Shown here piece after piece: positions 8,316 through 16,649 of a DNA stretch of 64,000 bases. The position numbers were made by a program, and so were the translations under genes. This stretch comes from Pirellulales bacterium. GTDB taxonomy: Bacteria > Planctomycetota > Planctomycetia > Pirellulales > JAEUIK01. A model generated the notes under the pieces. It ran no database searches. It was given only the letters and a program-made list of their open reading frames with translations, and was not told the origin of the DNA. The DNA lies in contig JAIBBY010000011.1 in the NCBI GenBank assembly GCA_019694455.1, positions 1 through 64,000 on the forward strand, given 5' to 3'. Every line of letters starts with the position of its first letter. The stretch's first letter is position 1.

Positions 8316-9062
8316 CTACGCCGCTCCAAGATGGCGCAGATTGAGGTCGGCCATGCGAGCCCGCATGCGTGGCTGGTGATCGAGAAAGTCGGTAATTTGC
8401 TGCCAATCCAGCCGGTCAAAGCCCAGCGCCTCGAAGATCGTCTCCAGATGGTCCCAATCCTCGTCGTGCTCGACCGTCAACCGCAAATCAGCGCGATCGA
8501 GCGGCGCCGGAGCCGTCAGCAAACGCGTCGAAAAATGCTCGGGATGCGCATACAAGTACCGCGTCGCCTGCTGACGATCGGCGGCATGCGCAGCCTGTTG
8601 ATCCGCGCGCAGCAGGGCCGACGCGCGGCACCACTCGGCGAACATGCCCAAGGCTGATAGGATCACGGCGCGCGACTGACCGGAACGATAGCTGATGTAA
8701 TCGCAACTCGGATGCGCGTCGGCGGCGGCGATCAGCCGATCGATCAAAGTGGCGTCGATCAAAGGATGGACGGCCGCCACGCGCACCAACGCCTGACACG
8801 GATGCGCATGCGCCAAGGCGGCGTAGCGCGCCAGCCAGTCTCCGCGATGGCGAAACACCGGCACGCCGCGCGGAACCAGTTCCGCGATCTGCCCCGCGTC
8901 AAATTCGTCGTCGAGCGCCACCACCACTTTTTCGAGCCGCGCGGATTCTCCCAGCCGACGCACGACCCACTCCAACAGCGACTTTCCTCCCAAGCGACGC
9001 TCCAGCTTGCGCCGACACACCTCACTAGCTCGGGCTTCGATCACGGCAATGGTTCCGTCCAT
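8316..9062 (-). CDS. Cytidylyltransferase-domain protein, SpsF-like (248 aa)
   Basis: The N-terminus (TIAVIEAR, then GGKSLLEWVVRRL near residue 27) matches the CMP-sugar/alditol cytidylyltransferase family of SpsF and NeuA, followed by VVVALDDEFD and VRVAAVHPLIDATLIDRL near 95-112. That last phrase corresponds to the RvtgDcPlid metal-binding segment, but its Asp reads as Ala-Val-His. The phosphate-binding loop is also degenerate: ARASEVCRRKL instead of the usual R-x-G-S-x-R-x-P-x-K. The start ATG has GAGGTG four bases upstream. It is the first gene of the leftward glycan operon and is the natural candidate to make a CDP- or CMP-activated group for the two CDP-alcohol transferases. Activity is uncertain given the motif changes. 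Confidence 0.8.
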   Translation of the reverse strand: MDGTIAVIEARASEVCRRKLERRLGGKSLLEWVVRRLGESARLEKVVVALDDEFDAGQIAELVPRGVPVFRHRGDWLARYAALAHAHPCQALVRVAAVHPLIDATLIDRLIAAADAHPSCDYISYRSGQSRAVILSALGMFAEWCRASALLRADQQAAHAADRQQATRYLYAHPEHFSTRLLTAPAPLDRADLRLTVEHDEDWDHLETIFEALGFDRLDWQQITDFLDHQPRMRARMADLNLRHLGAA

Positions 9063-9280
9063 GAATCACCTCAAGTCCGTTTGCCCGCGGAAAGTGGGCG
9101 CTGCCTGCGATAATGATCGCAAGCCAATCCGTGCGAAAGCGCGCGGAAGTCTACTGGCGTATTTTGTCACAGGTCAAGACATGGCATGCTGGCGCCAAGT
9201 CGTCTTGGACCAATAAGCTGCTGTCATTACACTGTTGGCCCGCCCAAAAACTCACCTATCCGGCTGGCAGGGAGGCCACC

Positions 9281-10216
9281 ATGACGAAGGTTCTGGTCAT
9301 CGGCGTCGATACCATGCTCGGCGCCAACTTGGCGTTGGTCTGCGGCAAACAGATGGACTGCGTTGGCCTTTGGGACCAGTTCGAGGTAGAACCGGCCGGC
9401 ACTTCCACCGAACCTTGCGACCTTCGTCAGCCGTCCGCAGTCGTCGCGGCGATCGAATCACATCGCCCCGACTGGGTGGTGTACGCCGGCGCGGCCGCTC
9501 GCTCGGCCTGGGACGTGCCCGCTGAACGCCAGATAACCGGAGCCGCGGCCGATCCAATTCGTCAGGCCGCCGAAGCCACGATCTCGCGGGGGAGCCAGTT
9601 TGCGCTACTTAGTAGCGATGCGGTGTTCGCTGGGCCACGTCTATTCCATGAAGAAACATGGCCCGCGGCAGCGGCGACGCCGTTTGCGCAGGCCGTCCGC
9701 AGGTCGGAGGAATCGCTGCGAGGATTGCCGGTGTTGGTGGTCCGCACGCACGCCTTTGGCTGGTCGGCCACCGAAGAGGAACCCTGCTGGGCCGAATCGC
9801 TGGCGCTCAAACTGACTGCCGGCGCCGACCCGGAACTGGATGGACAACGCTACGCAACGCCGATCTTGGCCTCCGATCTGGCCGAATTACTGCTCGGCGC
9901 CGTGAGACCGCGACTCACCGGCCTCTACCATATCACGGGGGCGGAGCGGACAAATCCGCATCGCTTTGGCGCCGAACTGGCCGCCGCGCTTGGCGTAGAA
10001 CCTTTTCGCTCGACTACAGCGTCCGAGTGTACTGTTGCTGTCGCGCGGCCTGTCGCCGAAACATCGCTCAACACACGCCGTGCGCGGCGCGAACTTGGGC
10101 GAGCAATGCCACTATTGCGCGAAGGATTGGAATGCTTCGCCGCGCAGTCAACCAACGGCTATCTCGACGAACTACGCGCCGGCAGCCACACGCTGGCCGC
10201 CGCTCGCGCGGCCTGA
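9281..10216 (+). CDS. RmlD-like sugar-nucleotide reductase, short-chain dehydrogenase fold (311 aa)
   Basis: Resembles dTDP-4-dehydrorhamnose reductase: KVLVIGVDTMLGANLA (Rossmann loop, G-x5-G), CDLRQPSAVVAAIESHRPDWVVYAGA (substrate-domain opening, where RmlD reads D..d...v...i....PD.viN.aA), LLSSDAVFAG near residue 110 (RmlD: sTDyVFdG), and GLYHITGAE near 225. The catalytic Tyr-x3-Lys is not preserved; the corresponding stretch reads TPFAQAVRRSEE. The start is the ATG at 9281 with GGGAGG six bases upstream. A longer open frame from 9113 has no such signal. It faces the leftward glycan operon across about 220 bases and may belong to it functionally, but it could be a non-canonical reductase or epimerase. 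Confidence 0.82.
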   Translation: MTKVLVIGVDTMLGANLALVCGKQMDCVGLWDQFEVEPAGTSTEPCDLRQPSAVVAAIESHRPDWVVYAGAAARSAWDVPAERQITGAAADPIRQAAEATISRGSQFALLSSDAVFAGPRLFHEETWPAAAATPFAQAVRRSEESLRGLPVLVVRTHAFGWSATEEEPCWAESLALKLTAGADPELDGQRYATPILASDLAELLLGAVRPRLTGLYHITGAERTNPHRFGAELAAALGVEPFRSTTASECTVAVARPVAETSLNTRRARRELGRAMPLLREGLECFAAQSTNGYLDELRAGSHTLAAARAA

Positions 10217-10223
10217 CGCCCTT

Positions 10224-10904
10224 TCAGGCGCCGGGCAGACCAAGTACTTCGTACAATCGCCAGTCCGCCAAGCTATCGACTCGCAGCGACACGCAACTGA
10301 AATCGTGGCGCAAGCTGTGTCCGCTGGGCACGGCGACAGTATACGCGCCCGCGGCCGCCGCGGCCCGGCATCCGTTCTGGCTGTCTTCGAGCACCAGCAT
10401 TTCGCCCGGCTCGATCTCAAATCGCTGGGCGGCGGTCAGATAGATCTCGGGGTTCGGCTTGCCTTGAACTACATCCTCGGCGGTGAGAATAAACGCGAAT
10501 CGCGGCGCCAGCTCGAATCGCGATAGCACATCGGTGACAAAGGCGCGCCCGCTGCTGGTTGCAATCGCCTTCGGAATTGTCGCGCTCTCGAGTGCGGACA
10601 ACAACTCCAACAAGCCGGGCATCGTCTCCAGCCGCTCGTCCAAGATCGTGGCGAAAACCTCGTCCGACTCCGTGGCCAATTGTTCCACGGTGTCGTCGAG
10701 TTGATGCCAGTCGATCATGATTTGCAGGCTCACAGCGCCCGGCCGCCCCATCATGGCGTCCAGCAGGTCCGCCGAGAACTCGTGTCCGCGCCGACGCAGC
10801 ACTTCGCCGCCGACAAATTGGTAAAGCTCCTCTGTATTGAACATCAGCCCATCGAGGTCGAATACCACCGCTTTGGGCTTTGATTTCGGTGCGCGATGGG
10901 TCAT
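10224..10904 (-). CDS. HAD-IA phosphatase, beta-phosphoglucomutase-like (226 aa)
   Basis: A complete HAD set: motif I VVFDLDGLMFNTEELY with D16 and D18, motif II IATSSGRAF, motif III Lys in GKPNPEIYL, and motif IV VLEDSQNGCRAAAAAG. The helical cap between motifs I and II is the size seen in the subfamily of beta-phosphoglucomutase and small sugar-phosphate phosphatases. It likely hydrolyses or isomerises a phosphorylated sugar in the cytoplasm; the substrate is not readable. The ATG at 10904 places motif I near the N-terminus as usual; the frame continues upstream without family sequence. It converges on the RmlD-like gene with 7 bases between stops. Confidence 0.9.
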   Translation of the reverse strand: MTHRAPKSKPKAVVFDLDGLMFNTEELYQFVGGEVLRRRGHEFSADLLDAMMGRPGAVSLQIMIDWHQLDDTVEQLATESDEVFATILDERLETMPGLLELLSALESATIPKAIATSSGRAFVTDVLSRFELAPRFAFILTAEDVVQGKPNPEIYLTAAQRFEIEPGEMLVLEDSQNGCRAAAAAGAYTVAVPSGHSLRHDFSCVSLRVDSLADWRLYEVLGLPGA

Positions 10905-11046
10905 GGGGCTGTCAGATCGGCGTGGAAACCGGAGTATCTGTTGTGTGATTGGCGCGTCCTGCTCACAATAGAGCCGTAGCTCCACGAAGCGTGCGCGACG
11001 GCGACCGACGTGGCGCACCCGGGAATCATAACGAGGAGGCCGGCGC

Positions 11047-12210
11047 ATGGGCCAGAGCTTGCCCACAACCCATTTTGCGTTTCGCGCGTTGGTAGCCATC
11101 GGTATAGCGCTGAGCTTACTGGCGATGCCGTTGGCCATCAAAGCGGCGCCCGAGGAACTACCAGCGCCGGCGCCCAAAAAGGCATTACCCGCTCCTCACG
11201 ACGCTCCGGCCGCTGATCCACAAGGATCAACCCACCTCGAGCGGATAGTTGATTTCATTCGCTTCATGGCGCTATTGTGCGACGAGCATCCAGTTCCGCG
11301 CCCGCTGATGCCGACCGGAACGATCGCCTCGATGTGCGGACATCTGACGCCGGAAGGCATCGATATTCTGGAACGCCGCTTCAAAGATCCCGACGCGCTG
11401 GTGCTTTTGCGACGGCAAACGCCGGAGTTGGCCGAACTGCTTCCCCTGTTGGCGGCGGCCGCTCCGCTGGTGGAGCAGCTTGAGCCGCAGATTCAAGTCG
11501 TCGTTGCTCGTCAAGATCTGAGCGCTTTGCAAACTCGTCCCGATCCCGTGTTGCCCGGCATTGCAATCATCTTTGAACCGCGCGATCAGCGGCGCTCGAA
11601 ATCGATGCTGCTGGCGACCTACTGGGGGCTGATTCGCGGCATCAATGAAAAGGCTGACAAAGAGAAAACTCCAAGAATCTTGATGACCAGCGGCAAACGC
11701 GGCGAGGCGTTCTTCGCCAGTTCGCGCTTTCAAGCGCCCGAGGCGGGCGCCACCGGCGAACGGATGCGCTATAACTTCACGCCGGCCATTGGCGTTGTCG
11801 GTGAGCGGTTCATCGTCGCCACCAGCGGCGACCTGACCGCCAAGCTGATCGACCTTGCGCAGCAGCAACCCGCCGAAACACAGTGCGCGCGAGGCCCACG
11901 CATCGATCTCGATCTGGTGTGCGCCGCCGGATTGGTGATGGACAACCTCAATTCACCCACCGGGCAGCAGATGGCCGCCGCCACCCGCGCGCAAGTGAAT
12001 CACGCGCTCGATCGGCTGCGCGGCGCGCTGGCCGACAACGGCGAACTATCAGTGCGCGTCCCACGCCTGGCCGACCGGGTTCGCGTGCGCGCCGCCGCGC
12101 GGCGCAGTCAATCAAGCGCACAGCGTATGCCTCTGGTGCGCGCCGGATTTCAGGTGCTTGCCGAAGAGTTGACCGCGGAACTTGCCGCGCCATCCACAGA
12201 CGCTAAATAA
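11047..12210 (+). CDS. Secreted hypothetical protein (387 aa)
   Basis: I do not recognise a family. The N-terminus has a signal-peptide shape: a short start, a hydrophobic core around residues 14-30 (VAIGIALSLLAMPLAI) and an Ala-rich cleavage region, then a Pro/Ala linker to about residue 60. The rest is soluble-looking with mixed charge, including LEPQIQVVVARQDLSALQTRPDP cut into helices and strands, and a C-terminal part dense in Arg and Ala. The start has AGGAGG eight bases upstream. It converges on the Nudix gene with one base between stops. The export prediction is by eye; function unknown. Confidence 0.75.
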   Translation: MGQSLPTTHFAFRALVAIGIALSLLAMPLAIKAAPEELPAPAPKKALPAPHDAPAADPQGSTHLERIVDFIRFMALLCDEHPVPRPLMPTGTIASMCGHLTPEGIDILERRFKDPDALVLLRRQTPELAELLPLLAAAAPLVEQLEPQIQVVVARQDLSALQTRPDPVLPGIAIIFEPRDQRRSKSMLLATYWGLIRGINEKADKEKTPRILMTSGKRGEAFFASSRFQAPEAGATGERMRYNFTPAIGVVGERFIVATSGDLTAKLIDLAQQQPAETQCARGPRIDLDLVCAAGLVMDNLNSPTGQQMAAATRAQVNHALDRLRGALADNGELSVRVPRLADRVRVRAAARRSQSSAQRMPLVRAGFQVLAEELTAELAAPSTDAK

Positions 12211-12211
12211 G

Positions 12212-12856
12212 CTAGCATACTGCAGCGTCCTCAAGTTCGCGCACCAAAGCAATCAACTCGGCCAAGATCATGGCCGTCGCGCCCCAGACGTAATGCGTCT
12301 TGAAGCGAATGTGCGGCACACCAAATTGCAGGCCATTGAAGTCGCGAGCGTGTCGCCCATAGTTCGTTTTGTCAACCAGATGCGCTAGTGGCGTTTCGAG
12401 CAGTTCGGCCACTTCGTGCGGGTTGGGCGTCAGTCGCGGTCGCTGGCCGAAGAACCCAACCCACGCTTGCACGCTGAAATTGCTCACAAACAGGTAGATC
12501 GGCGACAACTGCCCCACGATCCGCACACTATGCCGGTCGACGCCCAGCTCTTCCTCCAATTCTCGTGAGGCGGCGCTGGCTGGAGACTCACCCGGATCGA
12601 TCATGCCGCCGGGCAAACTGACCTGCCCCGCGTGATCGGTCATCGTCTGCGGCCGCACAATCAACGGCAGCAGCCAGCCGTCGTCGCTGGGATACAAGAG
12701 GGCAATGACGGCGGCCGCTCGGCTCTCCGCCGGCGCCGGCGCGTAATGGCGACCGTAGCTTAGCTCCGGTTCGAAATCGCGCTGCGCCGCACGGCCGGGC
12801 AGCGGCCGCTCCAAGCGCGCGGCAAGCAATTGTGGCAGTCGATCATCCATGCACAC
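12212..12856 (-). CDS. Nudix hydrolase, CoA pyrophosphatase type (214 aa)
   Basis: Contains a full Nudix box, G-x5-E-x7-R-E-L-x-E-E-x-G, within GGMIDPGESPASAASRELEEE near residues 92-112. It is preceded by MTDHAGQVSLPGG, the UPF0035 signature that marks coenzyme-A pyrophosphatases (NudL/CoaA group). These cleave CoA and related compounds to 4'-phosphopantetheine and 3',5'-ADP in the cytoplasm using Mg or Mn held by the Glu residues. Length fits the family. It is transcribed leftward, tail-to-tail with the secreted hypothetical protein. Confidence 0.88.
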   Translation of the reverse strand: MCMDDRLPQLLAARLERPLPGRAAQRDFEPELSYGRHYAPAPAESRAAAVIALLYPSDDGWLLPLIVRPQTMTDHAGQVSLPGGMIDPGESPASAASRELEEELGVDRHSVRIVGQLSPIYLFVSNFSVQAWVGFFGQRPRLTPNPHEVAELLETPLAHLVDKTNYGRHARDFNGLQFGVPHIRFKTHYVWGATAMILAELIALVRELEDAAVC

Positions 12857-13074
12857 ATCTTCAGATCGATCGCCGTGTCAAACAACCCCTGTTGCTTGGC
12901 AAGCGCGAGGCCAGCTATCGAATTCGATCAAAACAATACTCAGACGCGACCAAGTATGGCCCGCGGCAGACATCGCTCTCGCGATGCGCAATGGCGTCAT
13001 CGTTGTCTGTCGCCAACCCTCGAAACTGTACAACGACTTGTCGCAATAAGCCGTATGCCTTAAACGACAGAGCA

Positions 13075-13491
13075 TCATGGCAATGATCGAGCCAACAGCC
13101 GCGCCAGACGCGCGCTTAATCGCTGCGGCTGGCGGGTTTCGCATTCCCACACCACCAGCACCGACCAGCCAGCCCGCCGCAAGGCCCGACTCGTGCGCGC
13201 GTTGCGCCGCCGGTTACGTTCGATCTTGTCCAGCCAATAACCGCGCCGCGTCGCCGGTATCCGACACTGGCCGCAGGCATGACCATGCCAAAAACAGCCG
13301 CGCACTTCGATCACCGTGCGCAGCCGCGCGAGCACCATGTCGGGCGTTCCCGGCAGCTCGCGAACATGCAGTCGAAATCGGTAACCCAACCGATGCACAA
13401 TCGAACGCACCATCCGCTCCGGACGCGTGTCGACCGAACGCACGCAGCGCATCACCCGCGAACGCTCGGCGCTTGTGATATTGTCGGCCAT
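13075..13491 (-). CDS. vsr: Very short patch repair endonuclease Vsr (138 aa)
   Basis: Matches Vsr along its length: SAERSRVMRCVRSVDTRPE at the N-terminus, GTPDMVLARLRTVIEVRGCF with catalytic D51, then FWHGHACGQC with the His and Cys residues of the structural zinc site and active site, and KIERNRRRNARTSRALRRAG. Vsr nicks 5' of the T in T:G mismatches that arise by deamination of 5-methylcytosine. The gene starts 4 bases after the stop of the cytosine methyltransferase, the standard dcm-vsr arrangement, so the two are almost certainly co-expressed. Confidence 0.95.
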   Translation of the reverse strand: MADNITSAERSRVMRCVRSVDTRPERMVRSIVHRLGYRFRLHVRELPGTPDMVLARLRTVIEVRGCFWHGHACGQCRIPATRRGYWLDKIERNRRRNARTSRALRRAGWSVLVVWECETRQPQRLSARLARLLARSLP

Positions 13492-13495
13492 CGGT

Positions 13496-14635
13496 TCAGC
13501 CGCCCGCCGCCCCGGTTAACGCGGCGACGCCGCGCTCTTGCAACAACGGCCCCAGGTAGTTCGTGGCGATCCACTGAATCACCGGCACACAGACCGCGTC
13601 GCCAAAACCAAACAGCGCCTGATTCGTCGGCACGTCGATCACATAGTCGTCGGACACACCCTGCAGTCGGGCGCATTCGCGGGCCGTGAGCAAGCGCACC
13701 CGATAATCGCCGAGACCCGCCGCGAACAGTATTTGTCGTCCGCTCCCACCGCGCGGCGTGCGCAGGCAACCGGCGATGCCGTCGACCCGCAGTTCCGCCA
13801 TGCTTCGGCCCTGTCGCACGCGTCGAAACGCGGTCGCGTAGCTAACCTGTGGGCCGGCGATCATCGACGCCGCCTGCTCCGCATGGCGCGGACTGAGTTG
13901 GCCCATGAAATACTCCGCGCGCTCGCGGTTCCACCACTGAGGATCGTCGTCCGGCAGGTCTTCGACAATGTCGGCCACGCGCAAGGCGCTGCGCGGCAAT
14001 GCCGGCAGCTCGCGCACGTCCCAGCGTAAATGGTCGTTGAGATGGATGAACTGCGCCAGCTTCTTGGGCCGCACATCGCTTTCGCAAGACGTCGTGCGCC
14101 GATCGAGGCGCTGTCCCTGGCTGGCGACCACGAACAGCCGCGGGCGGCTCTGCGGCGTGAACCGCACGGCGTCGATGAGCATCACGTCGACCGAGTAATC
14201 CAGTTCGTTCAGCGCCAATAGCGCCGTCTCCAGGTCGCGCCCGCCATTGCGCTGCAAGAAGCCCACGACATTTTCGAGCAGCACCAGCGGCGGCCGCCGT
14301 TCGTCCAGTCGATCAAGAATACTTACCAACCCCCAAAACGCCGACGATTCCTGCCCATCCAGCCCGTCCCATTTGCCGGCGATGGAAAGGTCGTTGCACG
14401 GAAACGAACCCGTCGCCAGTTCGACAGAGGGGAGACTCTCGACATCGATCTGGTGGATGTCGCCTAGCAGAAGGTGTTGGTCGTCAGGCCAATTATGCCG
14501 GTAGATTTCGGCCTTTTTGGCGTCGATGTCGTTGGCGAACGCGGCCACCCAACCGCATTGCTCCAGCGCCAGCCGCACCAGGCCAATCCCAGCGAAGAAC
14601 TCGGCGAACGTGCCCAGCGACTTGTCTGCGCTCAT
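13496..14635 (-). CDS. DNA cytosine-5 methyltransferase (379 aa)
   Basis: A Dcm-type C5 methyltransferase. Motif I is FAEFFAGIGLVRLALEQCGW near residue 10. Motif IV is GSFPCNDLSIAGKWDGL with catalytic C80 (usual PCQ.FS reads PCNDLS). Motif VI is LLENVVGFL near 120, motif VIII QSRPRLFVVA near 170, and motifs IX-X RLLTARECARLQGVSDDY and FGFGDAVCVPV near the C-terminus. It methylates the C5 of a target cytosine with S-adenosylmethionine; the recognition sequence cannot be predicted. Vsr follows directly. I see no restriction endonuclease gene on either side (neighbours are a Nudix hydrolase and a receiver-like protein), so it appears to be an orphan methyltransferase or one with a remote nuclease. 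Confidence 0.95.
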   Translation of the reverse strand: MSADKSLGTFAEFFAGIGLVRLALEQCGWVAAFANDIDAKKAEIYRHNWPDDQHLLLGDIHQIDVESLPSVELATGSFPCNDLSIAGKWDGLDGQESSAFWGLVSILDRLDERRPPLVLLENVVGFLQRNGGRDLETALLALNELDYSVDVMLIDAVRFTPQSRPRLFVVASQGQRLDRRTTSCESDVRPKKLAQFIHLNDHLRWDVRELPALPRSALRVADIVEDLPDDDPQWWNRERAEYFMGQLSPRHAEQAASMIAGPQVSYATAFRRVRQGRSMAELRVDGIAGCLRTPRGGSGRQILFAAGLGDYRVRLLTARECARLQGVSDDYVIDVPTNQALFGFGDAVCVPVIQWIATNYLGPLLQERGVAALTGAAGG

Positions 14636-14759
14636 TGCGGTTGCGCCTCCGTGCGATTGTAAGCTGCCTTGATGTTAGCCGATGCAATCAGGGGTGCGAA
14701 GCGCCACTACTCTATTTCGGCCATTCCAAAAAACCGCCGCTTCGCAGTAAACTCGCCGT

Positions 14760-15122
14760 ATGTCGATCCTGCTGGTCTCCGGCGATTTGATGATGACGTC
14801 CAAGTGCCAGGCCGCCGCCACGCGCGCCGGCGCCGCATTGGTCACCGCGCTCAGTGTTGAATCGGCCCTCGCCAAGGCCGCCGAATCGACGCCGCGCGCG
14901 GTGGTCCTCGATCTCGCCTTGCGCGGACTTGATCCTGCCGTCGTCATGGCGAAACTGGCCGCACTCACGCCACGCCCCATCGTCATCGCTTTTGCGCCCC
15001 ACGTGCATGAGGCCCGCCTCGCCGCCGCGCAGACCGCTGGTTGCGATCTGGTGCTCTCGCGCGGCCAGTTCGATCGCCAGATGGACGCCCTGTTTCGCCA
15101 GCACGCACCCGGCGCGGACTGA
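14760..15122 (+). CDS. Receiver-like small protein, incomplete phosphorylation site (120 aa)
   Basis: Length and strand pattern resemble a stand-alone response-regulator receiver: ILLVSGDLMM at the N-terminus, AVVLDLALRGLDP near residue 47 with the Asp where phosphorylation would occur, and CDLVLSRGQFDRQMDALF near the C-terminus. The usual acidic pair at the N-terminus is GD, and the conserved Lys near the end of strand 5 is replaced (LSRG). It may be a pseudo-receiver. No kinase or output domain is adjacent. It converges on the der gene with 18 bases between stops. Confidence 0.68.
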   Translation: MSILLVSGDLMMTSKCQAAATRAGAALVTALSVESALAKAAESTPRAVVLDLALRGLDPAVVMAKLAALTPRPIVIAFAPHVHEARLAAAQTAGCDLVLSRGQFDRQMDALFRQHAPGAD

Positions 15123-15140
15123 TCGACGCGGACGCCGCTG

Positions 15141-16526
15141 CTATTCTTCGTGCCAGTCCGATTTAGCCGTTTCCGACTCGTCGGGCCCCTCCGCGGCCCG
15201 CGGTTTCTGGCCGCTGTCCCGTTTGCGCAGATACAGCTTGATGGGCACTTCGGAAAACGGCAGATGATCCCGAAACACTCCCAATAGGTAGCGCTGATAA
15301 TCAGGCGCGATCGAACGCGGGCTGTTGCAAAACAGCACTATCGTCGGTGGCTGCTCGCTCACCTGCGTCGCGTAATAGATTTTGGGCTGCAACCCTTGGT
15401 GATAGGGCGGCGGATTGCGTTCCAGCGCCGCCTTGACCAACTTGTTCAGATCAGGCGTCGGCACACGCTGCCGCGACTGCTTGAACAGCATCTGCGCGTG
15501 GTTCACCAGCGCCTTCACGTTCTTGCCCGTCTCGCCGGTGATGAACGCGATCGGCACGTATTGCATCGTGCGAAACGTGTCGCGCAAGTACACCGCCCAC
15601 TTCTCGGTGGGCATCGCATCGACCAGCAGATCCCACTTGTTGACCACGAACACGCACGGCTTGTACTGCTGATCGATGTAATGACAAAGTTGTTTGTCGA
15701 CCTTGCTGATCCGCTGCGAGGCGTCAAAAAACAACAGCACCACGTCCGCTCGGCGAATGCTGCGCTGCGCCCGATGAAAGCTGTAGTATTCGAGATCCGT
15801 GCCGATGCTGCGGGCCCGTTTGAGGCCCGGCGTGTCGATCGCCACGAACGGCTTGCCGTCCAAATCAAAGCGCACATCGACACTGTCGCGCGTGGTGCCC
15901 GGAACCTCGCTAACGATCATCCGTTCCGCTTTGGTCAGCGTGTTGACGAAGGTGCTCTTGCCGGTGTTGCGACGCCCGACAATCGCCACTTTCATCACCG
16001 GTTCGGCCACCGTGTCGGTCTCGTGCGCGGGGGGCAACCGTTCGGCGATCTGCTCCAACAACTCCTCGCGGCCCCGGTTCTGCGTGGCGCTAGTCAGCAC
16101 CAGCTTGCCGCGCCCCAACCGATAGAAATCGTTCGCGCCCGCGTCGAGACTGGGGGCGTCCGATTTGTTGGCCACCAGAATCACCGGCGCGTGGACATAG
16201 CGCAGCCGCTTGGAAACATCTTGATCGAGCGCGGTCAGCCCCGCGCGGCCATCGACGACAAACAAAATGACATCGGCCGAGTCGATCGCCTGATCGATCT
16301 GCCGCTCGATGTGCGCGGTCAGGTTGTCCTCGTCCTTGATCCCCATGCCGCCAGTGTCGACCAGCTCGAAGTAGCGATCGTCCACTTCCAGCAAATGGCT
16401 CAATCGATCTCGGGTCACGCCGGGGCGATCTTCGACAATCGCCAGGCGCTTGTTGGCCAACCAATTGAATATGCTGGATTTGCCGACGTTGGGCCGGCCA
16501 ACAATCACTACCTGAGGTACGCCCAT
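15141..16526 (-). CDS. der: Ribosome-associated GTPase Der/EngA (461 aa)
   Basis: Two tandem GTPase domains: first P-loop GRPNVGKS near residue 10 with DTGG and NKSD, second GRRNTGKS near 175 with DTPG and NKWD. These are followed by the KH-like C-terminal domain (KLVKAALERNPPP). Der is needed for 50S subunit maturation. The start is the ATG at 16526, which gives MGVPQVVIVG as in homologues; an upstream TTG in frame adds 11 unrelated residues. The tail (about 435-461) is charged and variable. Transcribed leftward, with the LutA-type gene 123 bases upstream on the same strand. Confidence 0.97.
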   Translation of the reverse strand: MGVPQVVIVGRPNVGKSSIFNWLANKRLAIVEDRPGVTRDRLSHLLEVDDRYFELVDTGGMGIKDEDNLTAHIERQIDQAIDSADVILFVVDGRAGLTALDQDVSKRLRYVHAPVILVANKSDAPSLDAGANDFYRLGRGKLVLTSATQNRGREELLEQIAERLPPAHETDTVAEPVMKVAIVGRRNTGKSTFVNTLTKAERMIVSEVPGTTRDSVDVRFDLDGKPFVAIDTPGLKRARSIGTDLEYYSFHRAQRSIRRADVVLLFFDASQRISKVDKQLCHYIDQQYKPCVFVVNKWDLLVDAMPTEKWAVYLRDTFRTMQYVPIAFITGETGKNVKALVNHAQMLFKQSRQRVPTPDLNKLVKAALERNPPPYHQGLQPKIYYATQVSEQPPTIVLFCNSPRSIAPDYQRYLLGVFRDHLPFSEVPIKLYLRKRDSGQKPRAAEGPDESETAKSDWHEE

Positions 16527-16649
16527 GCCGCTGCTCGATTCCAAAACTTCGCAACACAACCATCATACGTCGGACCACGAGAGGCCGACAGGGCGAGCCT
16601 CACCGGCGGCGAGTGGAGGGCCGAGCGTTCCCGCGACTCTCCGCGCGAA

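Noticed and set aside
12857-13074. Possible restriction endonuclease between the Nudix gene and vsr
   Set aside because: The gap is only about 220 bases and no frame there has nuclease-like sequence.
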